From assembly GCA_934702355.1 (NCBI GenBank), contig CAKUXX010000004.1, positions 96,553 through 160,552 of the forward strand: a DNA stretch of 64,000 nucleotides, in the 5' to 3' direction. The translations under genes were made by a program, and so were the position numbers. The notes below the pieces were generated by a model. It worked only from the letters and a program-made list of their open reading frames with translations. It ran no database searches and was not told the origin of the DNA. Source of the DNA: an uncultured Methanomassiliicoccales archaeon (GTDB taxonomy: Archaea; Thermoplasmatota; Thermoplasmata; Methanomassiliicoccales; Methanomethylophilaceae). This document shows, piece after piece, positions 1 through 9,113 of the stretch (position 1 is the stretch's first letter; each line of letters starts with the position of its first letter).

Positions 1-943
1 GCCGATCATACTCAGCGGGGTCCTTTCCGGAATGCTCCGCGGAGAGGGCGAGGCCAGAAGGTCCATGTGGATCCAGGCGGTCGGAGCGATCGTCAACATC
101 ATCCTCGATCCGATACTCATCTACGGACTGGACATGGGCGTCGCAGGTGCCGCTTGGGCGACCGGGATAGCCTTCACAGCTTCGTGCGTGCTCGGCCTCT
201 ACTGGTACGTCCGCGGAAAGGGGATGTACGTACAACTGCGCAGGGGATGGCTCAAATTCGATGCAAGGCTCCAGAAGGAGATCCTCACCGTGGGCATGCC
301 CGAGGCTGTGGAACTCTCCGTCATGAACCTGTTCAACATCTTCCTGAACTACTACGTCATATTCTGCGGAGGGACGGATGCGCTCGCCATCTACTCCACA
401 GTGTGGAGGGTCGTGTACATCCTGATGATCCCGGCGCAGGCAGTGGGAGGCGCGATGGTGGCCGTCTGTTCCGCGGAGTGCGGGATGGGCAGGTTCGACA
501 TGGTCCGCGACGCGTTCCGCTATTCCGTGATGATATCCGTCTCCGCGCTCGTCATCCTGTCCGCGGTGATGGTGGTGTTCTCCGGTCCGATAGCCTCCGT
601 GTTCACATATTCCGACGAACTGGTCGGTCTCAGAGGCGAGATGGTGCATCTGCTGCACTTCTTCGCGTTGTTCCTGCCGGTGATGTCCTTGGTTTTCACA
701 GGCTCATCGCTCATGCAGGCGCTGCAGCATGCCGGCGGGGCGATGATGAACACCCTTGTGAGGAACTTCCTCCTCGTGGCCTTGTTCGCCGGCGGGGCGT
801 ACATCTTCGGAACGCTCGATTCCCTCTGGTGGGCATTGACGGTCGGTGAGATAATCGGCGGGATGATGATGGGAGTGCATGCGGTGCACACCTTGAGGAA
901 GGAATCCTCCAAGGCCTCAGAAGGCACTGCCAACGCTTATTAA
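1..943 (+). CDS. MATE family efflux protein, 5' end missing
   Basis: Membrane exporter of the multi-antimicrobial extrusion family, which exchanges Na+ or H+ for drugs or metabolites across the cytoplasmic membrane. The reading frame is open from base 2, and the ATG at 32 is internal, so the N-terminal part of the gene lies outside the window. The visible part has the MATE signature NIILDPILIYG followed by GVAGAAWAT, then at least six hydrophobic segments and a short charged tail. About 314 residues are visible; whole MATE proteins have about 450. The stop lies 14 bases before metG, on the same strand. The family is clear; the substrate cannot be predicted. Confidence 0.85.
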   Translation, partial: PIILSGVLSGMLRGEGEARRSMWIQAVGAIVNIILDPILIYGLDMGVAGAAWATGIAFTASCVLGLYWYVRGKGMYVQLRRGWLKFDARLQKEILTVGMPEAVELSVMNLFNIFLNYYVIFCGGTDALAIYSTVWRVVYILMIPAQAVGGAMVAVCSAECGMGRFDMVRDAFRYSVMISVSALVILSAVMVVFSGPIASVFTYSDELVGLRGEMVHLLHFFALFLPVMSLVFTGSSLMQALQHAGGAMMNTLVRNFLLVALFAGGAYIFGTLDSLWWALTVGEIIGGMMMGVHAVHTLRKESSKASEGTANAY

Positions 944-956
944 TAAGGCGCGTGCG

Positions 957-3239
957 ATGGTCGGGATGGTTCAAATGGGAAAAGTCTGCATCAACATCGC
1001 TTGGCCGTACGCCAACGGCACAATCCACCTGGGTCACGTGGCGGGATCGCTGCTTCCACCCGATATATTCAGCAGGTACAACCGTCTGATCGGCAACGAG
1101 GTCCTCATGGTCGGAGGATCTGATCAGCACGGCACACCTATCACGGTCTCCGCCGAGAAGTGCGGTATGACCCCCGAGGCCTACGCCGAGAAGTATCACG
1201 AGATCAACAAGAAGGCCATAGAGGACCTCTCGATCGAGTACAGCCTGTTCAACAAGACGCACTGTCCCACGCATTTCAAGGTCGTCCAGGACATATTCAA
1301 GGACCTCCTCGGCAAGGGATACATCTACACCAAGGAGACGGACCAGTACTACTGTCCGAAATGCTCCAGGTTCCTCCCCGACAGGTACGTGGAGGGCGTA
1401 TGCCCCAAATGCGGTGCCGAGAAGACCCGCAGCGACCAGTGCGATGCATGCGGCACGACGTTCGAGCCCGGGGATCTTCTGAAGCCCTACTGCACCCTGT
1501 GCGGTTCCGTGCCGGGGATCAGGCCCACGGAGCACTTCTTCCTGAAGCTCAGCGCGTTCAGGGACCAGCTCCTCGAGTTCGTATCGTCCAAGGACTACTG
1601 GAGGCCCAACGTCAAGGCCTTCACGAAGAACTGGCTCGAGGACGGGCTCTACGACAGGGCTATCACCAGGGACATGTCCTGGGGAGTTCCCATACCGATG
1701 GAAGGATGGGACGACAAGGTCATCTACGTGTGGTTCGAGGCCGTCATCGGATACCTGAGCGCATCCGTGGAGTACTCCAAGATGATCGGCAAGCCCGACT
1801 ACTGGAAGGAGTTCTGGATGGACCCCGAGGTCAGGCACTACTACTTCATCGGAAAGGACAACATCCCGTTCCACTCGATCATCTGGCCCGCCATCCTGAT
1901 GGGACTCGGGGACATGGACCTGCCCTACGACATCCCTGCCAACGAGTACCTCATGATCGGAGGAGGCAAGCTGTCCAAGAGCCGCGGAGGCGCCATCGAC
2001 GTGCCCAGCGTACTCAAGGACTATGATGCCGATCAGATCAGGTACTACCTTTCGGTCAACATGCCCGACACCCACGATTCCGAGTTCTCCTGGGAGGATT
2101 TCCAGGCCAGGGTGAACAACGAGCTCGTGGCCACTCTGGGCAACTACTATCACAGGTGCCTCAGCTTCACGAAGAAGAACTACGGCACCATACCGGAGCA
2201 GGACGACGGCCCCGAATACGAGGAAGTCTCCGCGGAGATCGCCAAGGCCCTGGAGGAGTACAGGAACTGCATCTCCAAATGCGATTTCAAGAGGGGCATC
2301 AAGGCGGTCATGGAGCTGGCCCGCTTCGGCAACAGGTACTTCGACTCCGCCAAGCCCTGGGCCCTCGTGAAGGAGGACAGGGACCGCTGCGGTAAGGTCC
2401 TGAACAACAACTTGAGGATCGTGAAGGCGCTCGCTGTCATGGCATGGCCGTTCATGCCCAGGTCATCCGAGAGGATATGGGGATTCCTCGGCTACGACGC
2501 CGATCTGGAGAAGGCCGGACTGGACGAGGTCTGCAGGCCCCTGCCGGTCGGACAGGAGCTGAAGGAGCCCGTTCCCGTTTACAAGAAGGTGGAGCTTGAG
2601 ATGGAAGAGACGACAGAGAAGCCCAAGGAATGCGCAAAGCAGGAGAAGAAGGAGTCCAAGGCACCCGAGGCCCCGGCGGGACCGTTCGCCATGTTCAAAC
2701 GCATGGACCTCCGCGTGGGGACCATCGTGTCCGTGGAGGACCACCCCGATGCGGAGAAGCTGTTCGTGCTGAAGGTCGACTGCGGAGAGGGAGAGCCCAG
2801 GCAGCTGGTCACCAACCTCAAATGGCGCTATTCCGCCGACGAGATGATGGGTAGGAGGCTCGTTGTGATCTCCAACCTCAAGCCCGCTAAGTTCCGCGGA
2901 GTGCAGTCCATGGGAATGCTCACCGCCGCCGATGACGAGTGCCTCGGAGGGGACACGGTGCACCTTCTCGCCCCGTCGTGCGACGTTCCGAACGGAACGA
3001 GGTTCGACTGCGGCGTCGAGGGAACGAGCAACCGCATCGAGACCAAGCACGTGGAGCAGATCGTCATGAAGACCGTCCATGTGGTGGATGGCAAGGCGAT
3101 GGGCATCGACATGCCCGCCGATGCACCCAAGGTGGTCATCGCCGTCATCGACGGGGACGATGTCATGATCCTCGGCGACGGCAAGGGATGTTATGCCACC
3201 ATCGACGGCGACATCCAGGACGGTGCAAACGTATTATGA
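957..3239 (+). CDS. metG: methionyl-tRNA synthetase with C-terminal tRNA-binding domain
   Basis: Charges tRNA-Met with methionine in the cytoplasm. The class I signature HLGH is at residues 24-27 and the KMSKS loop appears as KLSKS near 338. Between about residues 133 and 185, four CxxC pairs form the zinc knuckle domain of the multi-zinc type. The anticodon-binding helical domain follows, then a Lys/Glu-rich linker (about 545-575), then an EMAP-II/Trbp111-like OB fold from residue 583 (MDLRVGTIV), usually used for dimerisation and tRNA binding. At 760 residues it has the expected length of the full two-domain form. In-frame ATGs at 957, 966 and 975 are all possible starts; family alignment favours 975, and no clear Shine-Dalgarno site decides it. 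The stop overlaps the next start by ATGA. Confidence 0.96.
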   Translation: MVGMVQMGKVCINIAWPYANGTIHLGHVAGSLLPPDIFSRYNRLIGNEVLMVGGSDQHGTPITVSAEKCGMTPEAYAEKYHEINKKAIEDLSIEYSLFNKTHCPTHFKVVQDIFKDLLGKGYIYTKETDQYYCPKCSRFLPDRYVEGVCPKCGAEKTRSDQCDACGTTFEPGDLLKPYCTLCGSVPGIRPTEHFFLKLSAFRDQLLEFVSSKDYWRPNVKAFTKNWLEDGLYDRAITRDMSWGVPIPMEGWDDKVIYVWFEAVIGYLSASVEYSKMIGKPDYWKEFWMDPEVRHYYFIGKDNIPFHSIIWPAILMGLGDMDLPYDIPANEYLMIGGGKLSKSRGGAIDVPSVLKDYDADQIRYYLSVNMPDTHDSEFSWEDFQARVNNELVATLGNYYHRCLSFTKKNYGTIPEQDDGPEYEEVSAEIAKALEEYRNCISKCDFKRGIKAVMELARFGNRYFDSAKPWALVKEDRDRCGKVLNNNLRIVKALAVMAWPFMPRSSERIWGFLGYDADLEKAGLDEVCRPLPVGQELKEPVPVYKKVELEMEETTEKPKECAKQEKKESKAPEAPAGPFAMFKRMDLRVGTIVSVEDHPDAEKLFVLKVDCGEGEPRQLVTNLKWRYSADEMMGRRLVVISNLKPAKFRGVQSMGMLTAADDECLGGDTVHLLAPSCDVPNGTRFDCGVEGTSNRIETKHVEQIVMKTVHVVDGKAMGIDMPADAPKVVIAVIDGDDVMILGDGKGCYATIDGDIQDGANVL

Positions 3240-3892
3240 GGGCCGATCTGCACGTCCACACGTGTTACTCCAACGACGGCAAGACCACGATGGAGGAGCT
3301 GATCGAGTACGCCGAGAGGTTCGGCATAGGCTGCGTGGCCGTAACGGACCACAACAGCTTCGAGGCGTACGGACAGCTGAAGGACAACGGACGTGTGATC
3401 ATAATCCCGGCCGAGGAGGTTTCCTCGGCCGAAGGCCACATCATCGCCCTCGGAATCGACAGGCTGATCCCGAGGGACAGGTCCATACAGGAGACCATAG
3501 ACCTCATACACGAGGCCGGAGGGTATGCTTTCGCAGCCCATCCGTACCGCTGGTGGTCCGGTCTGGGCGAGAAGAACACCTTGGCATATCCGTTCGACGG
3601 CATCGAGGCCAGGAACGGACGCTCCACCCCGAGCGGCAACAGGAGGTCGCAGAGGCTGGCCGCAAGGATCGGCAAGCCCATATCGGCCGGAAGCGACGCG
3701 CATACCCCGCACCATATAGGCGAGGGTTTCGTCGAGATCCCGGACGATCTCAAGACATGGCAGGATGTCGTCGAATACCTGATGTCCGGCGAATCCGTGG
3801 CGTTCAGCAAGGACCGTCACATCAAGGCCACTCTGAAGTACGGGATCAAATCGATCGGCGAGTGGATCCTCCGCGGTTGCCATAGGATGTGA
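3236..3892 (+). CDS. PHP domain metal-dependent phosphoesterase
   Basis: A 218-residue stand-alone PHP domain, a metal-dependent hydrolase of phosphoester bonds (family members act on nucleoside phosphates or oligonucleotides). The metal ligands are all visible: HVH at residues 6-8, TDHN at 37-40, the Glu pair near 60-61, AAHP with His102, and GSDAH at 152-156. The start ATG overlaps the metG stop as ATGA, so the two are probably translationally coupled. A polymerase or histidinol-phosphatase context is absent, so the substrate is open. The C-terminus ends in a short basic tail. Confidence 0.9.
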   Translation: MRADLHVHTCYSNDGKTTMEELIEYAERFGIGCVAVTDHNSFEAYGQLKDNGRVIIIPAEEVSSAEGHIIALGIDRLIPRDRSIQETIDLIHEAGGYAFAAHPYRWWSGLGEKNTLAYPFDGIEARNGRSTPSGNRRSQRLAARIGKPISAGSDAHTPHHIGEGFVEIPDDLKTWQDVVEYLMSGESVAFSKDRHIKATLKYGIKSIGEWILRGCHRM

Positions 3893-4070
3893 ATGTCCCG
3901 TACGTCTCTTCATAGAGCGGATCCCGGGCGGTACCGCGAGATTGCTTACGGTGTATCGCGGTTTGTACAAACTCCACTTTTCCGCCAAGGCTTTCGAGAT
4001 CGGCCTTGACATTTCCATTGTTCCTTCTCAGATGCTGTCTTCGCAATCGTGTTGTATTATTGATGTCTGA

Positions 4071-4096
4071 AAAGTTAAGGTTATAACCTGAACTTT
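4071..4096. promoter_or_regulatory. 26-bp near-perfect palindrome upstream of DUF4143 ATPase
   Basis: Two 13-base arms meet at 4083/4084 (core AGGTTATAACCT) with only one mismatched pair. A degenerate second copy (AGATTATAACATGAA, 13 of 15 matching) lies 42 bases further on at 4120-4134, just before the ATG at 4138. A TATA-like ATTTAAATA is between the two. The arrangement suits a two-site operator covering the promoter. The rest of the 245-base gap before the gene shows nothing else. Confidence 0.55.
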
Positions 4097-4137
4097 CTGA
4101 ATCTATTTAAATACTATACAGATTATAACATGAAATA

Positions 4138-5370
4138 ATGGCTGATTACATCCTTCGCGAGCACTACTTGGAGATACTGAGGGGATTCCGGGACCGTCCT
4201 GTAATCAAAGTCATCACAGGAATGAGGCGCTGCGGCAAATCCACGATAATGAGGATGTTCTGCGACGAGCTTATCGCATCCGGAGTTCCCGAGGCGGATA
4301 TCCTGTTCCTGAAGCTGGGGGATGAGCTGGATACTGCCATCTCCAACCACAGGGAACTGATCGATGCAGTGAAGGAACGTTTCATACCATCGAAGGGGAA
4401 ATACATCTTCCTGGATGAGATCCAGGACGTGGATGAGTGGGAGCGCGCGGTGGAGACGTTCTTCGAGCGCGGTGCGGATGTGTACATAACGGGATCCAAC
4501 TCCAATATGCTCTCGACGGAACTTTCCACGAGGCTTTCCGGCCGCTATGTGAGGATGGATGTTCTGCCATTGTCCTTCACAGAATTCCTGACTTTCAGGG
4601 AGGAATATGGTCCGGATGCCACCCTGGACGGGAAGTTCTACGAATATTTCCGCTGGGGAGGATTGCCGGGAACCGTGCTCATGTCCGGTGCCAGAAAGGA
4701 TCTGGTGTCCATGCTCATATCGGGGATCTATGACACCGTGTTCATGAAGGATGTCATACAGAGGAACAGGATCAGGAATCCCGCGACGATAGCGAACCTG
4801 TCGCGGTTCCTGATGAAGAATATCGGCGACAGGACATCGATCAGGAACGCGTCAGGGTATCTTGTCAGCAAGGGGATCAAGGCATCGGCGGAATCGGTGG
4901 AATCGTACATCGACGCGCTGTGCAATGCCAACCTGTTCCATCACACCAGGAGGAAGGACTCCAAGACGAAGGAGTACCTGCAGACGTCGGACAAGTTCTA
5001 TGCGAACGATCTGGGCATGAGAAATGTCGCTATCGGATACGATGACAGAGATTTCGACGGGGTATTGGAGAATGTGGTGTTCCTGGAGCTCATGTACAGG
5101 TACGGTAACGCATGTGTGATGAACGTGGATGGGAAGGAGATCGACTTCGTCTCCTACGATGAGGATTGGGATCCGATGTACTTCCAGGTGTCAGTGTCGG
5201 TGGCCGATCCGGAGACGATGAAGAGAGAGCTCGCACCACTGAAGGCGTTGGACGACAATTATCCGAAGTGCGTCGTGATATCTGACAGATATCCGTATGA
5301 CAACGTGGATGGGATACGGATAGTGAATGTGGTGGATTTCCTGATGAGCGAGCCGAGAATCATGAAATGA
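4138..5370 (+). CDS. AAA ATPase with C-terminal DUF4143 domain (paralogue 1)
   Basis: A 410-residue member of the archaeal/bacterial AAA_14-DUF4143 family, first of four in this window. Walker A is GMRRCGKST at residues 28-36 and Walker B YIFLDE around 89-94, followed by the family block ITGSNSNMLS. The middle part contains helices that can form a winged helix. The C-terminal DUF4143 part has the conserved E-x-D-F (Glu334-Asp336) and a Tyr-x-Gln-Val strand near residue 350, the arrangement seen in restriction-endonuclease-like folds. The biological role of the family is not established. The gene stands alone, has no Shine-Dalgarno site, and has a palindrome pair over its promoter, which suggests autoregulation. 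Confidence 0.85.
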   Translation: MADYILREHYLEILRGFRDRPVIKVITGMRRCGKSTIMRMFCDELIASGVPEADILFLKLGDELDTAISNHRELIDAVKERFIPSKGKYIFLDEIQDVDEWERAVETFFERGADVYITGSNSNMLSTELSTRLSGRYVRMDVLPLSFTEFLTFREEYGPDATLDGKFYEYFRWGGLPGTVLMSGARKDLVSMLISGIYDTVFMKDVIQRNRIRNPATIANLSRFLMKNIGDRTSIRNASGYLVSKGIKASAESVESYIDALCNANLFHHTRRKDSKTKEYLQTSDKFYANDLGMRNVAIGYDDRDFDGVLENVVFLELMYRYGNACVMNVDGKEIDFVSYDEDWDPMYFQVSVSVADPETMKRELAPLKALDDNYPKCVVISDRYPYDNVDGIRIVNVVDFLMSEPRIMK

Positions 5371-5453
5371 GATTGCGTCCGGAGAACGGAACCCGAATCT
5401 CAGGAATCAAGGTGACCGAAGGACATTTCGTAAATCCATCCGGGTTCAGGTCA

Positions 5454-6644
5454 TCAACATCGATCATCCATCAGGAAGTCCACGATATTCACGATCACGG
5501 CTTCTTCCGTCTCCGTTCTGGGCATTTGGTCGCCGGTCACCAGCAGCCTTCTCCCCTCTCCCAGAATCTTCCTGAACGGTCTGAGCTCCCTTTCCCTGGT
5601 CTTCTCATCAGATATCGTCTGACAGACCTGGATGTAGTTCCTCTCGTTGTGCTTCAGAGCGATGAAGTCGATCTCCAGCTGCCCTACCGCTCCGACATAG
5701 ACCTTGTACCCTCTGCGTTTGAGCTCCAGGTACACTGTGTTCTCCAATATCTTCCCGGAATCCCTGTCCGCCTTCAACGGTTGGGTGTTCCTCATACCTA
5801 TGTCCGCACAGTAGTACTTCCCCTCGGTCTTCAGTATCGTTCTGCCCTTGAGGTCGTATCTCTCTATCTTGTCGAACAACAGCGAATCCGTCACAAGGGA
5901 GAGGTATTCGCTTGATGTAGATGGGCTGATCTTCAGGTTCTCCGCGATATTCCCTGCCGAGATCGCATTCCCTATCTCGGAGAACATGTAATCGATGACC
6001 TTCCTCACCTTCACGGAATCGATCCTTTCCTTCCGGTTGCATATGTCCTTCAGGATGATGTCCGACTTTATCTCGTCAAGGCGCTGGAAGACCGCATCCT
6101 CCTCGTACTCGGGGCGTATGAACGGCATCCCTCCGAAGTGGACGTATTTGTGGAAAAGTATCAGTCTGTCGTCCGTATCGCCCTGAATCGAACAGAATTC
6201 CCTGAATGATAGTGGCAGCACCCCGATCTCTATGTTGCGGCCGGTTAGCAGCGTGGATATCTCGGTGGACAGGAGGTATGCGTTCGAGCCTGTGATGTAT
6301 ATGTCGCAGTCGATGTCGATCCTCAGCGAATTGACGATCCTCTCCCACCCTTCGATGTATTGGACCTCGTCCAGTATTACGTACAGTCTTCCGAGATCCT
6401 GTTTCCCAACGACATCGTTGTAGAGTGTCATCCCGTCACGGTACTTGTTGTTCCTGACAGATTCCATGTTGTAGTAGAGGATGTTCGAATCCGGGACCCC
6501 GTTTTCCTTCAACAGTTCGATGTACTGTTTCAGCAGCGTGGATTTCCCGCATCTCCTTATGCCGGTGACGACCTTGATGACATCCTGATCCTTGAATCTC
6601 AGGAGTTCATCGAGATAACCCGTTCTGAGCACATCCTCTGCCAT
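5454..6644 (-). CDS. AAA ATPase with C-terminal DUF4143 domain (paralogue 2)
   Basis: A 396-residue paralogue of the 4138 gene, convergent with it. Walker A GIRRCGKST is at residues 28-36, Walker B YVILDE at about 88-93, and the sensor-like ITGSNAYLLS follows. A helix-turn-helix-like stretch (NIAENLKISPSTSSEYLS) lies in the middle third, and the C-terminal DUF4143 part keeps LEIDF and YIQV. Sequence similarity to its neighbours is only moderate outside these motifs, so this is an old family rather than a recent tandem copy. Two palindromes precede the start (see 6669-6731). Function unknown; DNA binding is an inference from the helix-turn-helix. Confidence 0.85.
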   Translation of the reverse strand: MAEDVLRTGYLDELLRFKDQDVIKVVTGIRRCGKSTLLKQYIELLKENGVPDSNILYYNMESVRNNKYRDGMTLYNDVVGKQDLGRLYVILDEVQYIEGWERIVNSLRIDIDCDIYITGSNAYLLSTEISTLLTGRNIEIGVLPLSFREFCSIQGDTDDRLILFHKYVHFGGMPFIRPEYEEDAVFQRLDEIKSDIILKDICNRKERIDSVKVRKVIDYMFSEIGNAISAGNIAENLKISPSTSSEYLSLVTDSLLFDKIERYDLKGRTILKTEGKYYCADIGMRNTQPLKADRDSGKILENTVYLELKRRGYKVYVGAVGQLEIDFIALKHNERNYIQVCQTISDEKTRERELRPFRKILGEGRRLLVTGDQMPRTETEEAVIVNIVDFLMDDRC

Positions 6645-6668
6645 GATTGAAGATGATCATAAATCTAT

Positions 6669-6731
6669 AAAATAAATTCGATTAATCGTATTTATTTTCA
6701 AAATAGTAAAGTAAATTCGATTAATCGAATT
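6669..6731 (-). promoter_or_regulatory. pair of palindromes upstream of DUF4143 ATPase 2
   Basis: The first dyad, 6669-6698, is 30 bases with a single mismatched pair around the core CGATTAATCG. The second, 6714-6731, is an 18-base perfect palindrome with the same core (AATTCGATTAATCGAATT). Their centres are 39 bases apart and 39 and 78 bases from the start codon. This looks like a double operator. The remaining bases to 7012 hold no gene that I can support. Confidence 0.6.
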
Positions 6732-7012
6732 ATTGAACACATTACAAACGACACGATTCAACCTTCTTCAGAACGGCTTTACGGGTTCGATTTCCAGTAG
6801 ATCATCCATCCTGTGGCGTATTATACGGTATCAAAGAGCGTGGACTGCACAACAATGCGAATGGTGGCCGTTGTGTTCGATAGCAAGTATTAGATATACA
6901 TACCTTATACCATAGAGTGAAACAGGAGACCGATCCGTTATCTCGACTTCGTCGGAAACAGTATCGGTCCAATGAGGTTGAAGATAAGGATTAGAAAAAC
7001 GGAGGAGAACCT

Positions 7013-7639
7013 ATGAATATGGATGTCAGGAAATTGAAGGGATTTGACGATATACAGAGTAGGATAACCGAAGCAGTGCGCGATCTGGATTCCATCGTTG
7101 ATATGCTCATTAACAGAGATGTCTGCACTGATTCGAGGTTAGATCAGAAGACTGTAAGGCTGGTCATGTTGTATAATGACATATTCCGCGCAATCAGAGA
7201 ATACACTGGACGTATGACAGAAGCAACACCCATGGGCGATTGTATCACAAAGCTGAGGGAACTGGATGACATACAGTGTGGGCTCTTTGATCTAATCTAT
7301 AATCTTAACAGATTCACGTGCTCACCAGAGTTCATAAAGGAGTTCTCCGACGGTGATCTCGAAGACAATTTGACGGCTCTCCGCGACAAATGCAATGAGG
7401 CATTGAATGCAATCCAGACATGTCTCGGAGATCTTCAGGTCACTCCGTCGGAATTCGAATCCACAGAGTTGGAAGATGTTCACAACAGGCTCCTTGTAGC
7501 AACTGATGATCTAGCACGTTTTATTGACACATCCGGTTTTGATGAGGAGTATCCGGATGCGAAATTGGGTGAGAAGACTGCCGTCTTCCGCAGTCAGTGG
7601 ATTGAGGTAATAGAATCGATTAGGTCTATCGAAGAGTGA
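7013..7639 (+). CDS. hypothetical acidic helical protein
   Basis: A 208-residue protein that I do not recognise. It is rich in Asp, Glu and Leu, has no membrane segment or signal peptide, and has heptad-like spacing of Leu, Ile and Val that predicts an all-helical, possibly coiled-coil fold. A strong Shine-Dalgarno site (GGAGGAG, 7001-7007) lies five bases before the ATG, unusual among the leaderless genes nearby and good evidence that it is translated. Base composition is more AT-rich than in the housekeeping genes, as in the flanking ATPase genes, in keeping with an acquired accessory region. Confidence 0.7.
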   Translation: MNMDVRKLKGFDDIQSRITEAVRDLDSIVDMLINRDVCTDSRLDQKTVRLVMLYNDIFRAIREYTGRMTEATPMGDCITKLRELDDIQCGLFDLIYNLNRFTCSPEFIKEFSDGDLEDNLTALRDKCNEALNAIQTCLGDLQVTPSEFESTELEDVHNRLLVATDDLARFIDTSGFDEEYPDAKLGEKTAVFRSQWIEVIESIRSIEE

Positions 7640-7647
7640 GTGAATAG

Positions 7648-7691
7648 TTGGCCCTTAGCAGATAATCGAAGGAATGTTCTGCTAAGGCCAA
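7648..7691 (+). terminator. hairpin after the acidic orphan gene
   Basis: Arms TTGGCC-CTTAGCAGA and TCTGCTAAGGCCAA pair over 14 positions with one bulged C and a 15-base loop. It starts nine bases after the stop codon. There is no long T-run, so it may stabilise the mRNA end rather than terminate. Confidence 0.45.
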
Positions 7692-7715
7692 ATTCACTAA
7701 CGGACAGCATCATTC

Positions 7716-7759
7716 ATTGAAATTGTACTTCTACAGAAGTACAAGAGATCGATTTCAAT
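7716..7759. other. nested inverted repeat of unknown role
   Basis: An inner, perfect pair of 10-base arms (TTGTACTTCT and AGAAGTACAA, 7723-7744) with a two-base spacer is enclosed by a second pair, ATTGAAAT (7716-7723) and ATTTCAAT (7752-7759). It lies between the orphan gene and the palindromes of the next ATPase. It could be a protein binding site or an RNA structure. Confidence 0.4.
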
Positions 7760-7830
7760 TCAAATCAATAGTAGGTATATTCATCTGTGATTAAGTAGGA
7801 TGGAGCTGAGATCAACATTATTCTTGTCAA

Positions 7831-7894
7831 ATAATTCCAATATATTGGAAATATCAAACACAAATAGAATATTTTTCCAAATAATTGGAAATAT
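7831..7894 (+). promoter_or_regulatory. pair of palindromes upstream of DUF4143 ATPase 3
   Basis: Two 24-base dyads, 7831-7854 (one mismatched pair) and 7871-7894 (two mismatched pairs), share the pattern TTCCAA-n4-TTGGAAATAT. Their centres are 40 bases apart and about 40 and 80 bases from the ATG at 7923. They lie within a longer upstream open frame beginning at 7800, which is one reason for choosing the 7923 start. Spacing matches the pair upstream of paralogue 2 although the sequence is different. Confidence 0.6.
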
Positions 7895-7922
7895 TTTATA
7901 CAAATACATCCATCGCATCATC

Positions 7923-9113
7923 ATGAACCGCCTGATCGTACGCGAGAGATACATGCGCATGCTGCGCAGCGGGAGGGACATGGCCGATGTGGTGAAGATC
8001 GTCACCGGCATGAGGCGGTCCGGAAAAAGCACCCTGCTCAGGATGTTCATGGACGAACTCAGAGCATCCGGGGTATCGGATGACAGGATCCTCATGATGA
8101 ACTTCGAGGGATTCGACTATCTCGATATCAGGGATCACAGGGCGTTGAACGAAGTCCTCCTGAAGAAGCTGGACAGAGACGGAATGATGTACGTCTTCTT
8201 GGACGAGATCCAGAACGTCGACGGATGGGAGATCTCGGTATCGGCACTCGTGGAGACGGGGAAATGCGATGTGTACATCACAGGTTCCAACTCCAAGATG
8301 CTCTCCTCGGAGCTGTCGACCCATCTTTCCGGAAGGTATGTGGAGGTGACGGTACTGCCGCTGTCCTTCAAAGAGTATCTCGAGCTTCATTCCGGGGACA
8401 GGGGCGCAAGGTTCGCGGAGTTCCTGAGGTACGGGGCACTCCCCGAAGTGGATCCGGCCCGCGGGGACGAGTTCTGTATATCGCAGCTCAACGGTATATT
8501 CAACACCGTCCTGGTCCAGGATATAGCGACGCGTCTGAAGAGGGCGGATGTGGAATCGATAAGGACGATCTCCAGATTCCTTTATTCCAATATAGGCAAC
8601 GAGACCAACGTCGAGAGGATTGCCAGAGAACTGGGGATAAGCAACGACACGGTGAGAAAGTACGTCTCCATGCTCACGGAAGCATTCCTGTTCCATGAGG
8701 CAGAGAAGTACGACATCGTCGGAAAGAGGATCCTCCACACCAACGGGAAGTTCTACGCCTCCGACCTAGGTCTGAGGAATGCCGCACTGGGAGGTCCCGG
8801 ACTGGACACGAGCAGGCCTCTGGAGAACACGGTCTACGTGGAGCTCATACGGAGGGGATACGAGGTCCGTGTCGGGTCGTACAGGGACCGCGAGATAGAT
8901 TTCACCGCCACCAAGGGCGGACGCATCGAATACTATCAGGTATGCCTGTCGATGATGGATGAGAGCACCCGCGAGAGGGAGTTCAGATCGATCAGGGACC
9001 TGAAGGACTACTCCCGCAGGATGATCCTCACCACGGACACGCTCGGCCTCGGTACCGAGAACGGGGTGGACGTCGTGAATGTGATCGACTGGTTGACCGA
9101 TACGGATGACTGA
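7923..9113 (+). CDS. AAA ATPase with C-terminal DUF4143 domain (paralogue 3)
   Basis: A 396-residue paralogue with the same length as paralogue 2. Walker A GMRRSGKST is at residues 29-37, Walker B VFLDE near 91-95, then ITGSNSKMLS. A clear helix-turn-helix (VERIARELGISNDTVRKYV) sits in the middle third. The DUF4143 part retains REIDF and YYQV. The ATG at 7923 is preferred over an in-frame ATG at 7800 because the paralogues begin here and because the operator-like palindromes lie between the two. The stop codon directly abuts the stop of the convergent acyl-CoA ligase gene with no intervening base. Role unknown. Confidence 0.85.
   Translation: MNRLIVRERYMRMLRSGRDMADVVKIVTGMRRSGKSTLLRMFMDELRASGVSDDRILMMNFEGFDYLDIRDHRALNEVLLKKLDRDGMMYVFLDEIQNVDGWEISVSALVETGKCDVYITGSNSKMLSSELSTHLSGRYVEVTVLPLSFKEYLELHSGDRGARFAEFLRYGALPEVDPARGDEFCISQLNGIFNTVLVQDIATRLKRADVESIRTISRFLYSNIGNETNVERIARELGISNDTVRKYVSMLTEAFLFHEAEKYDIVGKRILHTNGKFYASDLGLRNAALGGPGLDTSRPLENTVYVELIRRGYEVRVGSYRDREIDFTATKGGRIEYYQVCLSMMDESTREREFRSIRDLKDYSRRMILTTDTLGLGTENGVDVVNVIDWLTDTDD

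Noticed and set aside
711..2153. Long minus-strand open frame opposite metG
   Set aside because: Its translation has the Val/Leu/Asp/Gly-rich composition of a shadow in GC-rich coding DNA, and the plus strand encodes an unmistakable methionyl-tRNA synthetase.
4138..9113. Insertion sequence or transposon carrying the ATPases
   Set aside because: No transposase or integrase, and no terminal repeats enclosing the group; the palindromes are specific to single genes.
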